Below are positions 30,418 to 38,028 of a stretch of DNA of 38,028 bases, piece after piece. The DNA lies in the NCBI GenBank assembly GCA_015061845.1, contig SUVT01000015.1:1-38028 (forward strand), written 5' to 3'. Source of the DNA: Lentisphaerota bacterium (GTDB lineage: Bacteria; Verrucomicrobiota; Lentisphaeria; Victivallales; UBA1829). The notes under the pieces are model-generated. The model saw only the letters and a list, made by a program, of their open reading frames with translations, was not told the DNA's origin and ran no database searches. Made by a program: the position numbers and the translations under genes. Position 1 is the stretch's first letter; each line of letters starts with the position of its first letter.

Positions 30418-31515
30418 ATGCTGAATGGTTTACTGTGTGCCTGTGCCGCTTTTTTCTTTACGGCATTGGTGTTGTCGCTTCTCTCAACGCCTCTCTGTAT
30501 CCGTTTGGCTCATAAGGTCGGCTTTTATGATATTCCGGCATGTGAGCAGCATAAACAGCATAAGAAAGCGACCCCGCTGCTCGGCGGATTGGCAATGTAT
30601 CTGTCATTTGCAGTCACGTTTTTTGCAGCGTTTGTGACATGGATTTTTTATTGCAGGGAGAATCCGGTGTTCGGTATGCCGGAAATCGCCGGAGGTGTGC
30701 AGATCGTAAAAAGTCAGGTGGTCGTGCTGTTTCTTTGTATCACTGCGACGATGCTGCTCGGGTTGTATGATGATCGGTATTCCATGAAAGCGTGGAAAAA
30801 ACTTCTGGGACAGATCGTGATCAGTGTGGCGGTCGTTCTCTGGGGCGGTGCTTCCATTACGGCGTTTCTTCCGTGGCAATGGCTTTCCGTTCCGTTGACT
30901 GTTTTCTGGTTTGTCCTGATTTTCAATGCGATCAACTTTTTTGATAATATGGATGGTTTGGCTGCCGGAACAGCATTTATTGCGTTTGTATTTTTCATGA
31001 TTGCGGGGATCGTGAACGGACAGTATCTGGTATCGATCCTTTCTGCGGCTTCTGCGGGGGCTGCGCTTGGGTTCTGGAAATACAACAAAAGTCCGGCGAA
31101 ACTGTTCATGGGGGACAGCGGGAGTCATTTTCTTGCGTTTCTGATTGCGTATATCAGTACAAAGGTGACATATTTTACGCCGGGGGTATCTTCGTCGAAG
31201 CTGAATATCATGATTCCGCTTTTTATTCTTGCGATCCCTCTGCTTGATACTTTGACTGTCGTTCTGATCCGGTTGAAAAACCATAAACCGATCTATATCG
31301 GGGATCATAATCATATTTCCCACCGTTTCTGGCACATGGGGCTCAGCCGTGCCCATGCTGTCAATATGGTTCATCTGCTGTCTATTATAGCAGGGTTGGG
31401 TGCATTGCCGCTTCTGCGGGGGGATCTTTTTACAAGTATCCTTCTGGTTGTGCAGGGGTTGGTGATCTACCTGATGATTTGTTTCCTGCAATATTCAGTC
31501 AAGGTGGAAAAATGA
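30418..31515 (+). CDS. WecA/TagO-family polyprenyl-phosphate sugar-1-phosphate transferase
   Basis: 365 aa with about 10-11 transmembrane helices. The MraY/WecA family motifs are present: a loop resembling the D-D motif (G-L-Y-D-D-R), N-A-I-N-F-F-D-N-M-D-G-L-A-A-G, F-M-G-D-S-G-S-H-F, and the WecA-type loop G-D-H-N-H-I-S-H-R (His-rich motif binding the UDP-HexNAc). It transfers HexNAc-1-phosphate to undecaprenyl phosphate. It is a second, structurally different initiating enzyme in this window, beside the PGT at 8061. It has its own promoter and is coupled by ATGA to the EF-hand gene. Confidence 0.88.
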   Translation: MLNGLLCACAAFFFTALVLSLLSTPLCIRLAHKVGFYDIPACEQHKQHKKATPLLGGLAMYLSFAVTFFAAFVTWIFYCRENPVFGMPEIAGGVQIVKSQVVVLFLCITATMLLGLYDDRYSMKAWKKLLGQIVISVAVVLWGGASITAFLPWQWLSVPLTVFWFVLIFNAINFFDNMDGLAAGTAFIAFVFFMIAGIVNGQYLVSILSAASAGAALGFWKYNKSPAKLFMGDSGSHFLAFLIAYISTKVTYFTPGVSSSKLNIMIPLFILAIPLLDTLTVVLIRLKNHKPIYIGDHNHISHRFWHMGLSRAHAVNMVHLLSIIAGLGALPLLRGDLFTSILLVVQGLVIYLMICFLQYSVKVEK

Positions 31516-33653
31516 GAGAACGTTATCCAGTTTTTCATAAAATAGCCGGCAGCCGTCAAATCATGATCCGGACGGCGCGGGATCTTGCTGCTGCGGCGGC
31601 ATTGGATCCGGCACATTGGGCAGTTACCGGAATGCCCACAGATTCGATTATTTACGAACCTGATTTTCTGAAACTTGTTGATACGGATAAGAATAACCGG
31701 ATCCGTCCGGATGAATTGAAGAATGCCATTTACTGGTTGTTGGATATGATGGCTGACCGCACCGGGATCGAAGAAGGTTCCAGAGTGCTGAAACTTTCTG
31801 CAATCAATAAAGAAGCGGACGGGGCAGGGGTGATCCTTGCTGCCGCCCACATTATTTTGCAGAATCTCGGAATCCCTGATGCGGAAGAGATCACATTGGA
31901 TCAGGTGATGGATCGGAAGAATCTTGTTCTGAACAGCTGCGGGAACGGTGATGGTGTGATCACGGCAGAAAATAATGATAATGCGTTATTGGCAGAGTAT
32001 ATCCGTGATGCGATTTTTGTTTGCGGAAGTGTTCCGGATGTGACCGGATTGCCGGGGATCGACTTGGAGATCACGGAGAAATTCCGGGGTGAGCTGGAAC
32101 ATTGTCACAAGTGGCATCTGGAAGAGAAAGGCGAGGCTCTTTTCCCATTCTGGGAGAAGACCGGAGAATTCTACAGCAGATATATTGAGTTGGAATCAGA
32201 GATCGACCGTTATTTTGTTTTGTGTCATGCGATTTCCGGAAACGGGGCAGGGCAGTCGGCATCTCTGATGAGCCTTGATCCTCTGAATAATCAGGGAATG
32301 TCGGATTTTATGGCGAATGCTCCCTGCGCTATGCCGGATCCGGAATGTATTCTTTCTGCAGCCGGCTGGCTGAATCCGGAAAAAGGGTTGAAGATCCCGG
32401 CATTCATTGCGATGGCTCACGAATTGCGGATGGCAGCCTCACCGGAGAAAATCACGGAACAGGAATGGCGGAAAGTCATTGAAAAGTTAAAGCAGCGGAA
32501 AGAGTGGCTATCCCGTACTCCCACCGGGAATATCAATACCCTGCCGGAAGATAAGATCCGGGAGTATCTGGAAAAAGATGTCAGTGCCATGGCAGTTCAG
32601 CTGATTGAAAAGGATCGTGCCGTAAAGGAAGAGATCGAGGCTTATGCCTCTCTGAAGAAACTGATTTTGTATCAGCACTGCATGATTGAATATGTGAATA
32701 ATTTCATTAATCTTTCCAGATTGTTCAACCCGGAGGAGTTGAGTTTGATCCAACCGGGACACCTGATCATGGATGGACGGCATTATACGCTATGCTGCAG
32801 AGTTATGGATGTCGCAGCTCATAAGAAGATCATCCAGCGGAGCAATATTTGTGTGATGTACATTGCTCTTTCCACCGGACTGCCGGAGAATTTCAGAACG
32901 ATGAATCTGGCAGTTGCGATCACCTCCGGAAGTATGCGTGATATCTTTGTTGGCAGAACGGGTGTATTTGTCGGAAAGGATGGAACGGAATGGGATGCCA
33001 GAGTGATAGATTTTGTTCAGCAGCCGGTATCTCTTGGAGAAGCGATCCAGATGCCGTTTATCCGGTTCGGAGAATTCCTGGAACGTCAGGCTGACCGGTT
33101 TTTCTCGTCAAAGAGCAAGACGATGGAGACTAATGTGGGGACAGATCTTTCCAAGGGGAAAGTGCCGGGGGATATCGTTCAGACAGCCGCCGGAAAACAG
33201 ACCCCTGCGATCAGCGGATCTATGATGCTGATGGGCGGCGGGATCGGAATTGCTGCATTGGGAAGTGCTTTTGCCCTGATCGTGAACACCTTGAAATCCA
33301 TCCCCGTCTGGAATGTGATCGTTGTTTTGCTGGGGATCATTTTCATTATCAGTGCGCCGATGGTCATGGTTTCCATTATCAAATTGTGCCGCCGTCATGT
33401 TTCGGATTTTCTGGCGGCGAGCGGTTGGGCAGTGAATCCCCGGATGAGACTTTCCAACCGGATGGGACTGATTTTTACACATATTCCGCCCCGTCCATCT
33501 GGAGCAAAATATCTTTACAAAGATATTGCTTCGGTCTTTTCCAAAGGTTTTGTAGATAAGAAAGCCCGTTTCCGGGTGATTTTCTATTGGATCTTTGCAG
33601 GTTTGATCCTTTGCGGGATCGGCTTCTGGATCTATTTGAAATGGTACAGATAA
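31512..33653 (+). CDS. EF-hand membrane protein of unknown function
   Basis: 713 aa from ATG 31512, which overlaps the previous stop and has an AAGGTGG ribosome site; an upstream in-frame start lies inside the previous gene. A canonical EF-hand loop D-T-D-K-N-N-R-I-R-P-D-E (57-68) and a degenerate second one near N-G-D-G-V-I-T-A-E (about 145) sit in a large soluble domain without a signal peptide. Two helices at about 577-622 and one at about 688-709 anchor the C-terminus. Similar large EF-hand proteins exist in Bacteroidota and PVC genomes, without a known role to my knowledge. Calcium-responsive control of WecA-dependent glycan synthesis is a guess from operon position only. Confidence 0.7.
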   Translation: MRERYPVFHKIAGSRQIMIRTARDLAAAAALDPAHWAVTGMPTDSIIYEPDFLKLVDTDKNNRIRPDELKNAIYWLLDMMADRTGIEEGSRVLKLSAINKEADGAGVILAAAHIILQNLGIPDAEEITLDQVMDRKNLVLNSCGNGDGVITAENNDNALLAEYIRDAIFVCGSVPDVTGLPGIDLEITEKFRGELEHCHKWHLEEKGEALFPFWEKTGEFYSRYIELESEIDRYFVLCHAISGNGAGQSASLMSLDPLNNQGMSDFMANAPCAMPDPECILSAAGWLNPEKGLKIPAFIAMAHELRMAASPEKITEQEWRKVIEKLKQRKEWLSRTPTGNINTLPEDKIREYLEKDVSAMAVQLIEKDRAVKEEIEAYASLKKLILYQHCMIEYVNNFINLSRLFNPEELSLIQPGHLIMDGRHYTLCCRVMDVAAHKKIIQRSNICVMYIALSTGLPENFRTMNLAVAITSGSMRDIFVGRTGVFVGKDGTEWDARVIDFVQQPVSLGEAIQMPFIRFGEFLERQADRFFSSKSKTMETNVGTDLSKGKVPGDIVQTAAGKQTPAISGSMMLMGGGIGIAALGSAFALIVNTLKSIPVWNVIVVLLGIIFIISAPMVMVSIIKLCRRHVSDFLAASGWAVNPRMRLSNRMGLIFTHIPPRPSGAKYLYKDIASVFSKGFVDKKARFRVIFYWIFAGLILCGIGFWIYLKWYR

Positions 33654-33707
33654 ATTGAGGCAATTTCAAAAGTTACAACAGAAACATCAAACATAAGGAG
33701 AAAAAAG

Positions 33708-34346
33708 ATGTATCTCGGAAGAATTGTTGCAGCAGGCATGACAAAAGACGGAAAACCGGTAGCGGCATATCGTGTGTCCTCCCGTTCCTTCCCCAACAGA
33801 ACAGCTCATCTTGCAAATCAGACGATTTCCATTATCCCCCGGAAAGGTTTTGAGTCCGATCTTTCCAAGAACCCCTATATCGCTTACAACTGTGTCCGTC
33901 TTTCCGGTAAAATCGCAGTTGCCACCAATGGTTCCCACACAGACCCCATCATTGAAAAGATCATGGCTGGCATGAACCTGCGCGATGCTTTCGCACTTTC
34001 CCTGCTTGCTATGGACTATGAAAAAGACAGCCTTGATACTCCCCGCGTTGCTGCTGGAGTCGATGCTGCAACCAATACCGGTATTCTCGGAATCGTTCGC
34101 AAGGATGCTGTTCTTGTTCGCACCTTCCCGCTGGAACCCGGAAAGATGGTTTACGTTTCCACCTATGAAAAGAATGCACCCTGCCACGGCAATCTGGAAC
34201 CTGAACTGGTTGTCTGCTCAGCAGAAGAGATTTGCGACCATGTGATCAGCGGCGGTGTGTTTGCTGAATTTGAAAATCCTGTGACCGCAGCTGCAGCTGT
34301 CTGGAACGGTGCAGACTACGATCTGGCAGTCAAGGATGCCCAATAA
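33708..34346 (+). CDS. purO: Archaeal-type IMP cyclohydrolase (PurO family)
   Basis: 212 aa. YLGRIVAAGMTKDGKPVAAY, VSSRSFPNRTAHLAN, and N-G-S-H-T-D-P-I are the opening blocks of the PurO family, which closes FAICAR to IMP in the last step of purine synthesis. Most bacteria do this with the C-terminal domain of the bifunctional PurH; PurO occurs in Archaea and scattered bacteria. The length matches the family (about 200). Ribosome site AAGGAG 6 bases before ATG. It lies 54 bases after the EF-hand gene and 2 bases before the helicase gene, so it is probably co-transcribed with the helicase. No clear promoter of its own was seen. Confidence 0.8.
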   Translation: MYLGRIVAAGMTKDGKPVAAYRVSSRSFPNRTAHLANQTISIIPRKGFESDLSKNPYIAYNCVRLSGKIAVATNGSHTDPIIEKIMAGMNLRDAFALSLLAMDYEKDSLDTPRVAAGVDAATNTGILGIVRKDAVLVRTFPLEPGKMVYVSTYEKNAPCHGNLEPELVVCSAEEICDHVISGGVFAEFENPVTAAAAVWNGADYDLAVKDAQ

Positions 34347-34348
34347 TT

Positions 34349-36406
34349 ATGTCCGGAGCGTATCTTGACCGGCTGAACCCGCAACAGCGGGAAGCCGCGA
34401 CACATACGGAAGGACCTCTTCTGGTGCTCGCCGGAGCGGGCACCGGAAAAACAAGTGTGATCACAGCCCGGATCGCGTTTATGATCGACTGCGGGATCCC
34501 GGCTGATGCGATTCTGGGGGTGACATTTACCAACAAAGCCGCACGGGAAATGAAAGAACGTCTGGAACGTTTGATCGACCCGGCTCAGGCACGGAAAGTC
34601 ACTCTCGGAACCTTCCATTCATTCTGCGGACGGATCCTGCGGAAACACATCTCTCTTGCCGGAAATTACAACTCTTCTTTCACCATTGCGGATGAAAGCG
34701 ACCAGAAAAGTATCATCCGTCAGGCTGCCGCTGAACTCGGTTACAGCAAAGATGAACTTCCTACGGATGTGGCTGCCTCTTTTATTTCCAACTGGAAAAA
34801 CAAACTCTGGTGGCCCGAACAGGCAAAAGAAGATGCCATGCTCAATCATCCGGGCAATGAAAATATTGCGCTTGTCTATGAACGGTATCAGAAAATGCTG
34901 GAATTGCAGAATGTGATCGACTTCGATGACATGCTGATGCTTACGCTCCGCATTTTTGAGAACTCTCCCGAAACATTGAAAAAATGTCAGGAGACTTACC
35001 GCTATTTGCTGGTGGATGAGTATCAGGATACCAACACAGCGCAGTTCCAGATCGTGAAACTGCTTGCCGGAGAACGCATGAACCTGTGTGTTGTCGGTGA
35101 CGATGACCAGAGTATTTATGCGTGGCGCGGAGCTGATATTTCCAATATTCTAGACTTCCCGAAAATCTTCCCGGGGACAAAAGAGATCAAGCTGGAGCAG
35201 AACTACCGGTCAACCAACCGGATCCTGGATGCTGCAAACGCAGTGATCGGCGGGAACAGCAGCCGTTATGACAAAAATCTCTGGTCCGCCAAAGGAACCG
35301 GAGAGATTTTACGGATCGTCAAGACCCCAAACGGCGAAGAAGAAGCCCGGTTCGTGGTGAACACGATCCAGAATCTTGTTGCCCGCGGCGAGCGTTCCTA
35401 TTCTGATTTTGCGATCCTTTACCGTTCCAATCACCTATCCCGTCTTTTTGAACAGGAGTTCCGCAGAGCCAGGATCCGTCCGAAAATCGTGGGCGGACAG
35501 GAGTTCTTCCAGCGGAAAGAGGTGAAGGATGCGGCAACGTATTTGAAGCTGATCATCAATGAACGGGATGAGCAGGGCGTTTTGCGGATCATCGGAACAC
35601 CTCCGCGGGGGATCGGAGACAAAGCGATCCTCCGGATGCGGGATATGAAGTCTGCCGCCCCTGAACTTTCGTTTTTTGATATCATGAAGCGCAGTGAATT
35701 CCTCGCAACTCTGACAGCCAAGCCGAAAGCTGCGATTCAGGAGTTCGTGGAACTCTTTGAAAAATACCGGAAAGAATTTGCTGAAACAGAATTTCTTGCT
35801 GAAACAGCACAGAACTTTCTGACAGAAATCGGCTATCTGAACGGTCTTCAGCGGATCTATAAGGATCTGGATGAAGCGAACTACCGTCAGGAAAATGTAT
35901 ATGAGTTCCTGAGTTATCTGGGAAGTTTTGCGCATCAGTTCAAGAAGGAACATGACGGACAGAACCCGACTCTTCAGGATTTCGTGGAAACTTATTCGCT
36001 GATGGATGATAATGACCGGACAGAAGAGGAAAATGAAGATGCTCCTGTGATGTCGACGGTTCACGCTTCAAAAGGATTGGAATACCCGGTCGTTTTTATC
36101 GTCGGAATGGAAAATAAAGTTTTTCCCCATGAGCGTTCCCTGAATGAAAACGGTCTGGAAGAAGAACGGCGTCTGTTCTATGTGGCAATCACCCGGGCTC
36201 GGGAAGAGTTGTTCATGACTTATGCAGGCGAACGGTTCCGGTTCAAGGAATTTATCCGCTGTGTTCCTTCTCCGTTTCTCCGGGAGATCCCGGAAGATAT
36301 TTCAGAGCGGAACGTTCCGGATGATTTACGGAAAGAGACTTCCGAAGATGAAAAATTAAAAGCATACGAAGATATTCTCCGTATGCTTGATGAAGACGAT
36401 GATTGA
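34349..36406 (+). CDS. UvrD/PcrA/Rep-type superfamily 1 DNA helicase
   Basis: 685 aa. All SF1A motifs can be read: Q-motif L-N-P-Q-Q-R-E-A; Walker A A-G-A-G-T-G-K-T (28-35); Walker B D-E-Y-Q-D-T-N; motif III V-V-G-D-D-D-Q-S-I-Y-A-W-R-G; motif IV Q-N-Y-R-S-T; motif V V-H-A-S-K-G-L-E-Y-P-V-V-F; motif VI Y-V-A-I-T-R-A-R-E. It is a 3'-5' helicase for repair and replication restart. It is slightly shorter than PcrA (about 720-750) and lacks an obvious C-terminal RNA-polymerase-binding Tudor extension. It starts 2 bases after purO and ends before a terminator. Confidence 0.93.
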   Translation: MSGAYLDRLNPQQREAATHTEGPLLVLAGAGTGKTSVITARIAFMIDCGIPADAILGVTFTNKAAREMKERLERLIDPAQARKVTLGTFHSFCGRILRKHISLAGNYNSSFTIADESDQKSIIRQAAAELGYSKDELPTDVAASFISNWKNKLWWPEQAKEDAMLNHPGNENIALVYERYQKMLELQNVIDFDDMLMLTLRIFENSPETLKKCQETYRYLLVDEYQDTNTAQFQIVKLLAGERMNLCVVGDDDQSIYAWRGADISNILDFPKIFPGTKEIKLEQNYRSTNRILDAANAVIGGNSSRYDKNLWSAKGTGEILRIVKTPNGEEEARFVVNTIQNLVARGERSYSDFAILYRSNHLSRLFEQEFRRARIRPKIVGGQEFFQRKEVKDAATYLKLIINERDEQGVLRIIGTPPRGIGDKAILRMRDMKSAAPELSFFDIMKRSEFLATLTAKPKAAIQEFVELFEKYRKEFAETEFLAETAQNFLTEIGYLNGLQRIYKDLDEANYRQENVYEFLSYLGSFAHQFKKEHDGQNPTLQDFVETYSLMDDNDRTEEENEDAPVMSTVHASKGLEYPVVFIVGMENKVFPHERSLNENGLEEERRLFYVAITRAREELFMTYAGERFRFKEFIRCVPSPFLREIPEDISERNVPDDLRKETSEDEKLKAYEDILRMLDEDDD

Positions 36407-36412
36407 TTCATC

Positions 36413-36449
36413 AGGGCTGCCGCCGATTGGTGACAGCCTTTTTTATTTT
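36413..36449 (+). terminator. Terminator after the helicase gene
   Basis: AGGGCTG (36413-36419) pairs with CAGCCTT (36434-36440, one G-U), followed by TTTTATTTT. The T tract overlaps the 3' end of the convergent amidohydrolase gene. Confidence 0.75.
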
Positions 36450-37225
36450 ACTCCAGTCAGACGAAGGAAATTATCCCGGAGGATCAACTTCTGTTCCTGT
36501 GCGGTCAGGTTCTCAAAAAGAACACCTGCAACATTCATTCCGGGATTGCAGATGGGATAATCCGTGCCGAACAGGATCCGTTCTGCTCCCATCATATCAA
36601 CGCCTTTCCGGAGCATTCCCATACGGAACAAACCGGAACCGGAGAGGTCAAGATACATGTTGTCATGCTTTTGTGCCAGCTCATACATCTTTGTTATGCT
36701 CCAGGGGCCTTCCGGGTGGGCAATCACGATTTTCGTATCAGGAAAATCTGAAAGCAGTTCATCGATATCGTTATAAGTTGACGGATGGAGGCAGACGGTC
36801 ATTTCCAGCTGAGCAGCCAGATCAAGGATCGGTTTCATTCCGGGAAGATTATATTTTTCATATCCCATGACATACCATGCCAATTCACCGATCCAGCGGA
36901 ATCCGGCGCGGTGAAACTCTTCGATCATTTCGCAGGAAAGTTCCGGCAGGAGCGGGGAAACGTTTACACCCGGATAGAATTGGTCGGGAAAGTTCCGGTG
37001 GACCTCCAGCACACGGTCGTTGCATTTCCGGAGCTTTTCGGGATCGTTTCCCGCTCCGGATTCATTGAAAGAACCGCAGGAGAGCCGGATTCCGGCACGT
37101 TCCTGAACTGCAAAAAAATCATCATAGTTCTGCGGCATTTCAAAGGGAAAATTCCGGTCAGATGCCAGATACGGGTGCATGTGGGCATCAATGATTGGAT
37201 AGTCTGTAAATAACGGCGTGTTCAT
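36443..37225 (-). CDS. Amidohydrolase (TIM-barrel, amidohydrolase_2 type)
   Basis: 260 aa from ATG 37225, chosen because AGGA lies 5 bases upstream; an ATG at 37252 lies further into the upstream gene without a ribosome site. Metal-site pattern: I-I-D-A-H-M-H (His15, His17), C-L-H-P-S, I-A-H-P-E-G, and F-G-T-D-Y-P near the C-terminus. The family contains decarboxylases and hydrolases of carboxylated aromatics, lactones and similar compounds. The substrate is unknown. It overlaps the end of the surface-protein gene by 38 bases, so the two are probably co-transcribed. Confidence 0.85.
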   Translation of the reverse strand: MNTPLFTDYPIIDAHMHPYLASDRNFPFEMPQNYDDFFAVQERAGIRLSCGSFNESGAGNDPEKLRKCNDRVLEVHRNFPDQFYPGVNVSPLLPELSCEMIEEFHRAGFRWIGELAWYVMGYEKYNLPGMKPILDLAAQLEMTVCLHPSTYNDIDELLSDFPDTKIVIAHPEGPWSITKMYELAQKHDNMYLDLSGSGLFRMGMLRKGVDMMGAERILFGTDYPICNPGMNVAGVLFENLTAQEQKLILRDNFLRLTGVK

Positions 37226-37868
37226 TTTCGTCCTGTTTTTCTGCTGTTTCAAAGGAAAAGTTGATAATGGGGAACCATGGAATCCATGCGCCGGGATTGT
37301 GATTCAGCAAACCGATTTGAAAGTAACTGTTTCCTGTATTGACGATCCCAGCTTGAAAAAGAGTTTTTTCGTTATCATATCCGGCGTTTAAAACTCCGAT
37401 CTGAACCGGCGCAAATCCATTGATTGCCCCGATTTGCACGGTGTCGGCAATTTGAAGTCCAAGGATATTTATCATTTCATATTTCCCTTTCAGATTGAAC
37501 ATCCCTAACTGTACGCCGTAATTTTCATGGACGCCATTCAGCAGCGGCGCAAAAGAAATTCCGTAATTGTTATCACTCAAGACTGCCAGCGGAGAAAGCT
37601 GCAGCCCGTAATTATGTCCCAAATGATTTATCGTACAGAGAGACAACACGGAAGATTCCTGTTCGATTTTCCATAGCCCGAGTGAGAAAACCGTATCCGT
37701 GGTTTTATCCATCAGATTTCTGCAGGGCGCAATTCCAAGACCGATCTGCAATGGAGAAAATTTCCACCCGGTGACGAACCCTTTTCCCTCATTGTGGAGA
37801 TCATCACTTGCAGAAACAGAAGATGTGATCAGCAGAAAAGTAAGAAGTGTTAAAAAAAATTTTTTCAT
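37188..37868 (-). CDS. Surface-repeat protein of the LA_2272-like family
   Basis: 226 aa. Signal peptide 1-20 (SSVSA). The rest is a beta-rich chain of degenerate repeats with G-x-Q/S and N-Y-G pairs: NYGLQLSPL, NYGISFAPL, NYGVQLGMFN, VQIGAING, VQIGVLNAG, FQIGLLNHNPGAW-PWFPIINFSF. This layout and closing motif recur as multi-copy paralogs in Lentisphaerota and some spirochaetes, where they are called surface-repeat proteins. Role unknown; an outer-membrane-associated structural protein is plausible. GGAGGA ribosome site and a good promoter. Confidence 0.8.
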   Translation of the reverse strand: MKKFFLTLLTFLLITSSVSASDDLHNEGKGFVTGWKFSPLQIGLGIAPCRNLMDKTTDTVFSLGLWKIEQESSVLSLCTINHLGHNYGLQLSPLAVLSDNNYGISFAPLLNGVHENYGVQLGMFNLKGKYEMINILGLQIADTVQIGAINGFAPVQIGVLNAGYDNEKTLFQAGIVNTGNSYFQIGLLNHNPGAWIPWFPIINFSFETAEKQDENEHAVIYRLSNH

Positions 37869-37885
37869 AATTCCTCCAAGTGTTT

Positions 37886-37913
37886 AATATAGCTTTGCAA
37901 GAATATTTTTCAA
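37886..37913 (-). promoter_or_regulatory. Promoter of the surface-repeat/amidohydrolase operon
   Basis: On the minus strand, TTGAAA (37908-37913) and TATATT (37886-37891) are spaced 16 bases, about 18 bases before the ATG of the surface-repeat gene at 37868, with a GGAGGA ribosome site between. Confidence 0.6.
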
Positions 37914-37984
37914 ATGAGGTAATTTCAAAAGTCCGGCAAAATTTGGCTGAAAAAAGATTGTTGATGAGTTGGAAATGGTAGTTT

Positions 37985-38022
37985 GAGCGTGGCTACCCAC
38001 AGGGTAACCACCGAAAACGCTC
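37985..38022. repeat. Hairpin at the window edge
   Basis: GAGCG (37985-37989) and CGCTC (38018-38022) enclose GGCTACCC (37991-37998) and GGGTAACC (38002-38009), which pair with one mismatch around a 3-base loop. No T run follows, so it is not a standard terminator. It could be the end of a mobile element or a regulatory structure beyond the edge. Bases 37914-38028 otherwise show no gene. Confidence 0.45.
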
Positions 38023-38028
38023 CATTTG

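Overview
The window looks like a piece of a Lentisphaerota/Victivallales-type (PVC superphylum) chromosome, probably from a gut or other anaerobic habitat. This is inferred from the gene mix, not from a marker gene. The clues are an exosortase linked to an exopolysaccharide (EPS) locus with a non-standard sorting signal, a surface-repeat protein ending in an IGLLNHNPGAW.PWFP-type C-terminus, an archaeal-type IMP cyclohydrolase, and a decayed Firmicutes-like DNA fragment. No rRNA, tRNA or CRISPR array was found. Gene density is high and most neighbours overlap by 1-4 bases.

Left flank (1-2.65 kb). The start of an ArsR-family regulator (minus strand, cut by the window edge) is followed by a small uncharacterised minus-strand ORF. 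Next come two tandem paralogous rhodanese-domain lipoproteins with a near-consensus promoter and a strong terminator. Between 1.42 and 2.4 kb lies a genetic scar: a truncated AlbA_2 domain gene facing away from the C-terminal part of a Y-family DNA polymerase and the first ~32 codons of a YolD-like protein. These are remains of a Firmicutes-style UmuC/YolD cassette.

Main locus (2.53-27.67 kb). This is a 21-gene co-directional run, with eleven ATGA start/stop overlaps, from one clear promoter (about 2576-2603) to one hairpin terminator (about 27622-27665). In order it encodes: two secreted paralogs with the C-terminal signal SGQPLPGI + hydrophobic helix + basic tail; a membrane-anchored TPR protein; an exosortase (Cys187/Arg232/His253); a separate EpsI-like membrane protein; a sugar-1-phosphate transferase that starts the lipid-linked glycan; a left-handed beta-helix membrane protein; a Pol-beta-type nucleotidyltransferase; a Wzz/GumC-type copolymerase with a degenerate kinase domain; a Wza-type export lipoprotein; an O-antigen ligase/polymerase; a GH9 lipoprotein; an AlkP-superfamily phosphodiesterase; a flippase; a STAS protein; five glycosyltransferase proteins, one of them a GT4-GT26 fusion; and a DUF3089-like lipoprotein. 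Together they can start, elongate, flip, polymerise, export and trim a polysaccharide. The exosortase module probably anchors the two small secreted proteins to the envelope or to that glycan.

Right flank (27.7-38.0 kb). A zinc-ribbon/low-complexity/BspA-type LRR membrane protein comes first, then an inverted-repeat intergenic element and a minus-strand secreted protein of unknown function. A WecA-type phosphoglycosyltransferase is coupled to a large EF-hand membrane protein. A PurO-type IMP cyclohydrolase lies 2 bases before a UvrD/PcrA helicase. Convergent to these on the minus strand are an amidohydrolase and a surface-repeat protein. The last ~110 bases hold a hairpin and no visible gene.
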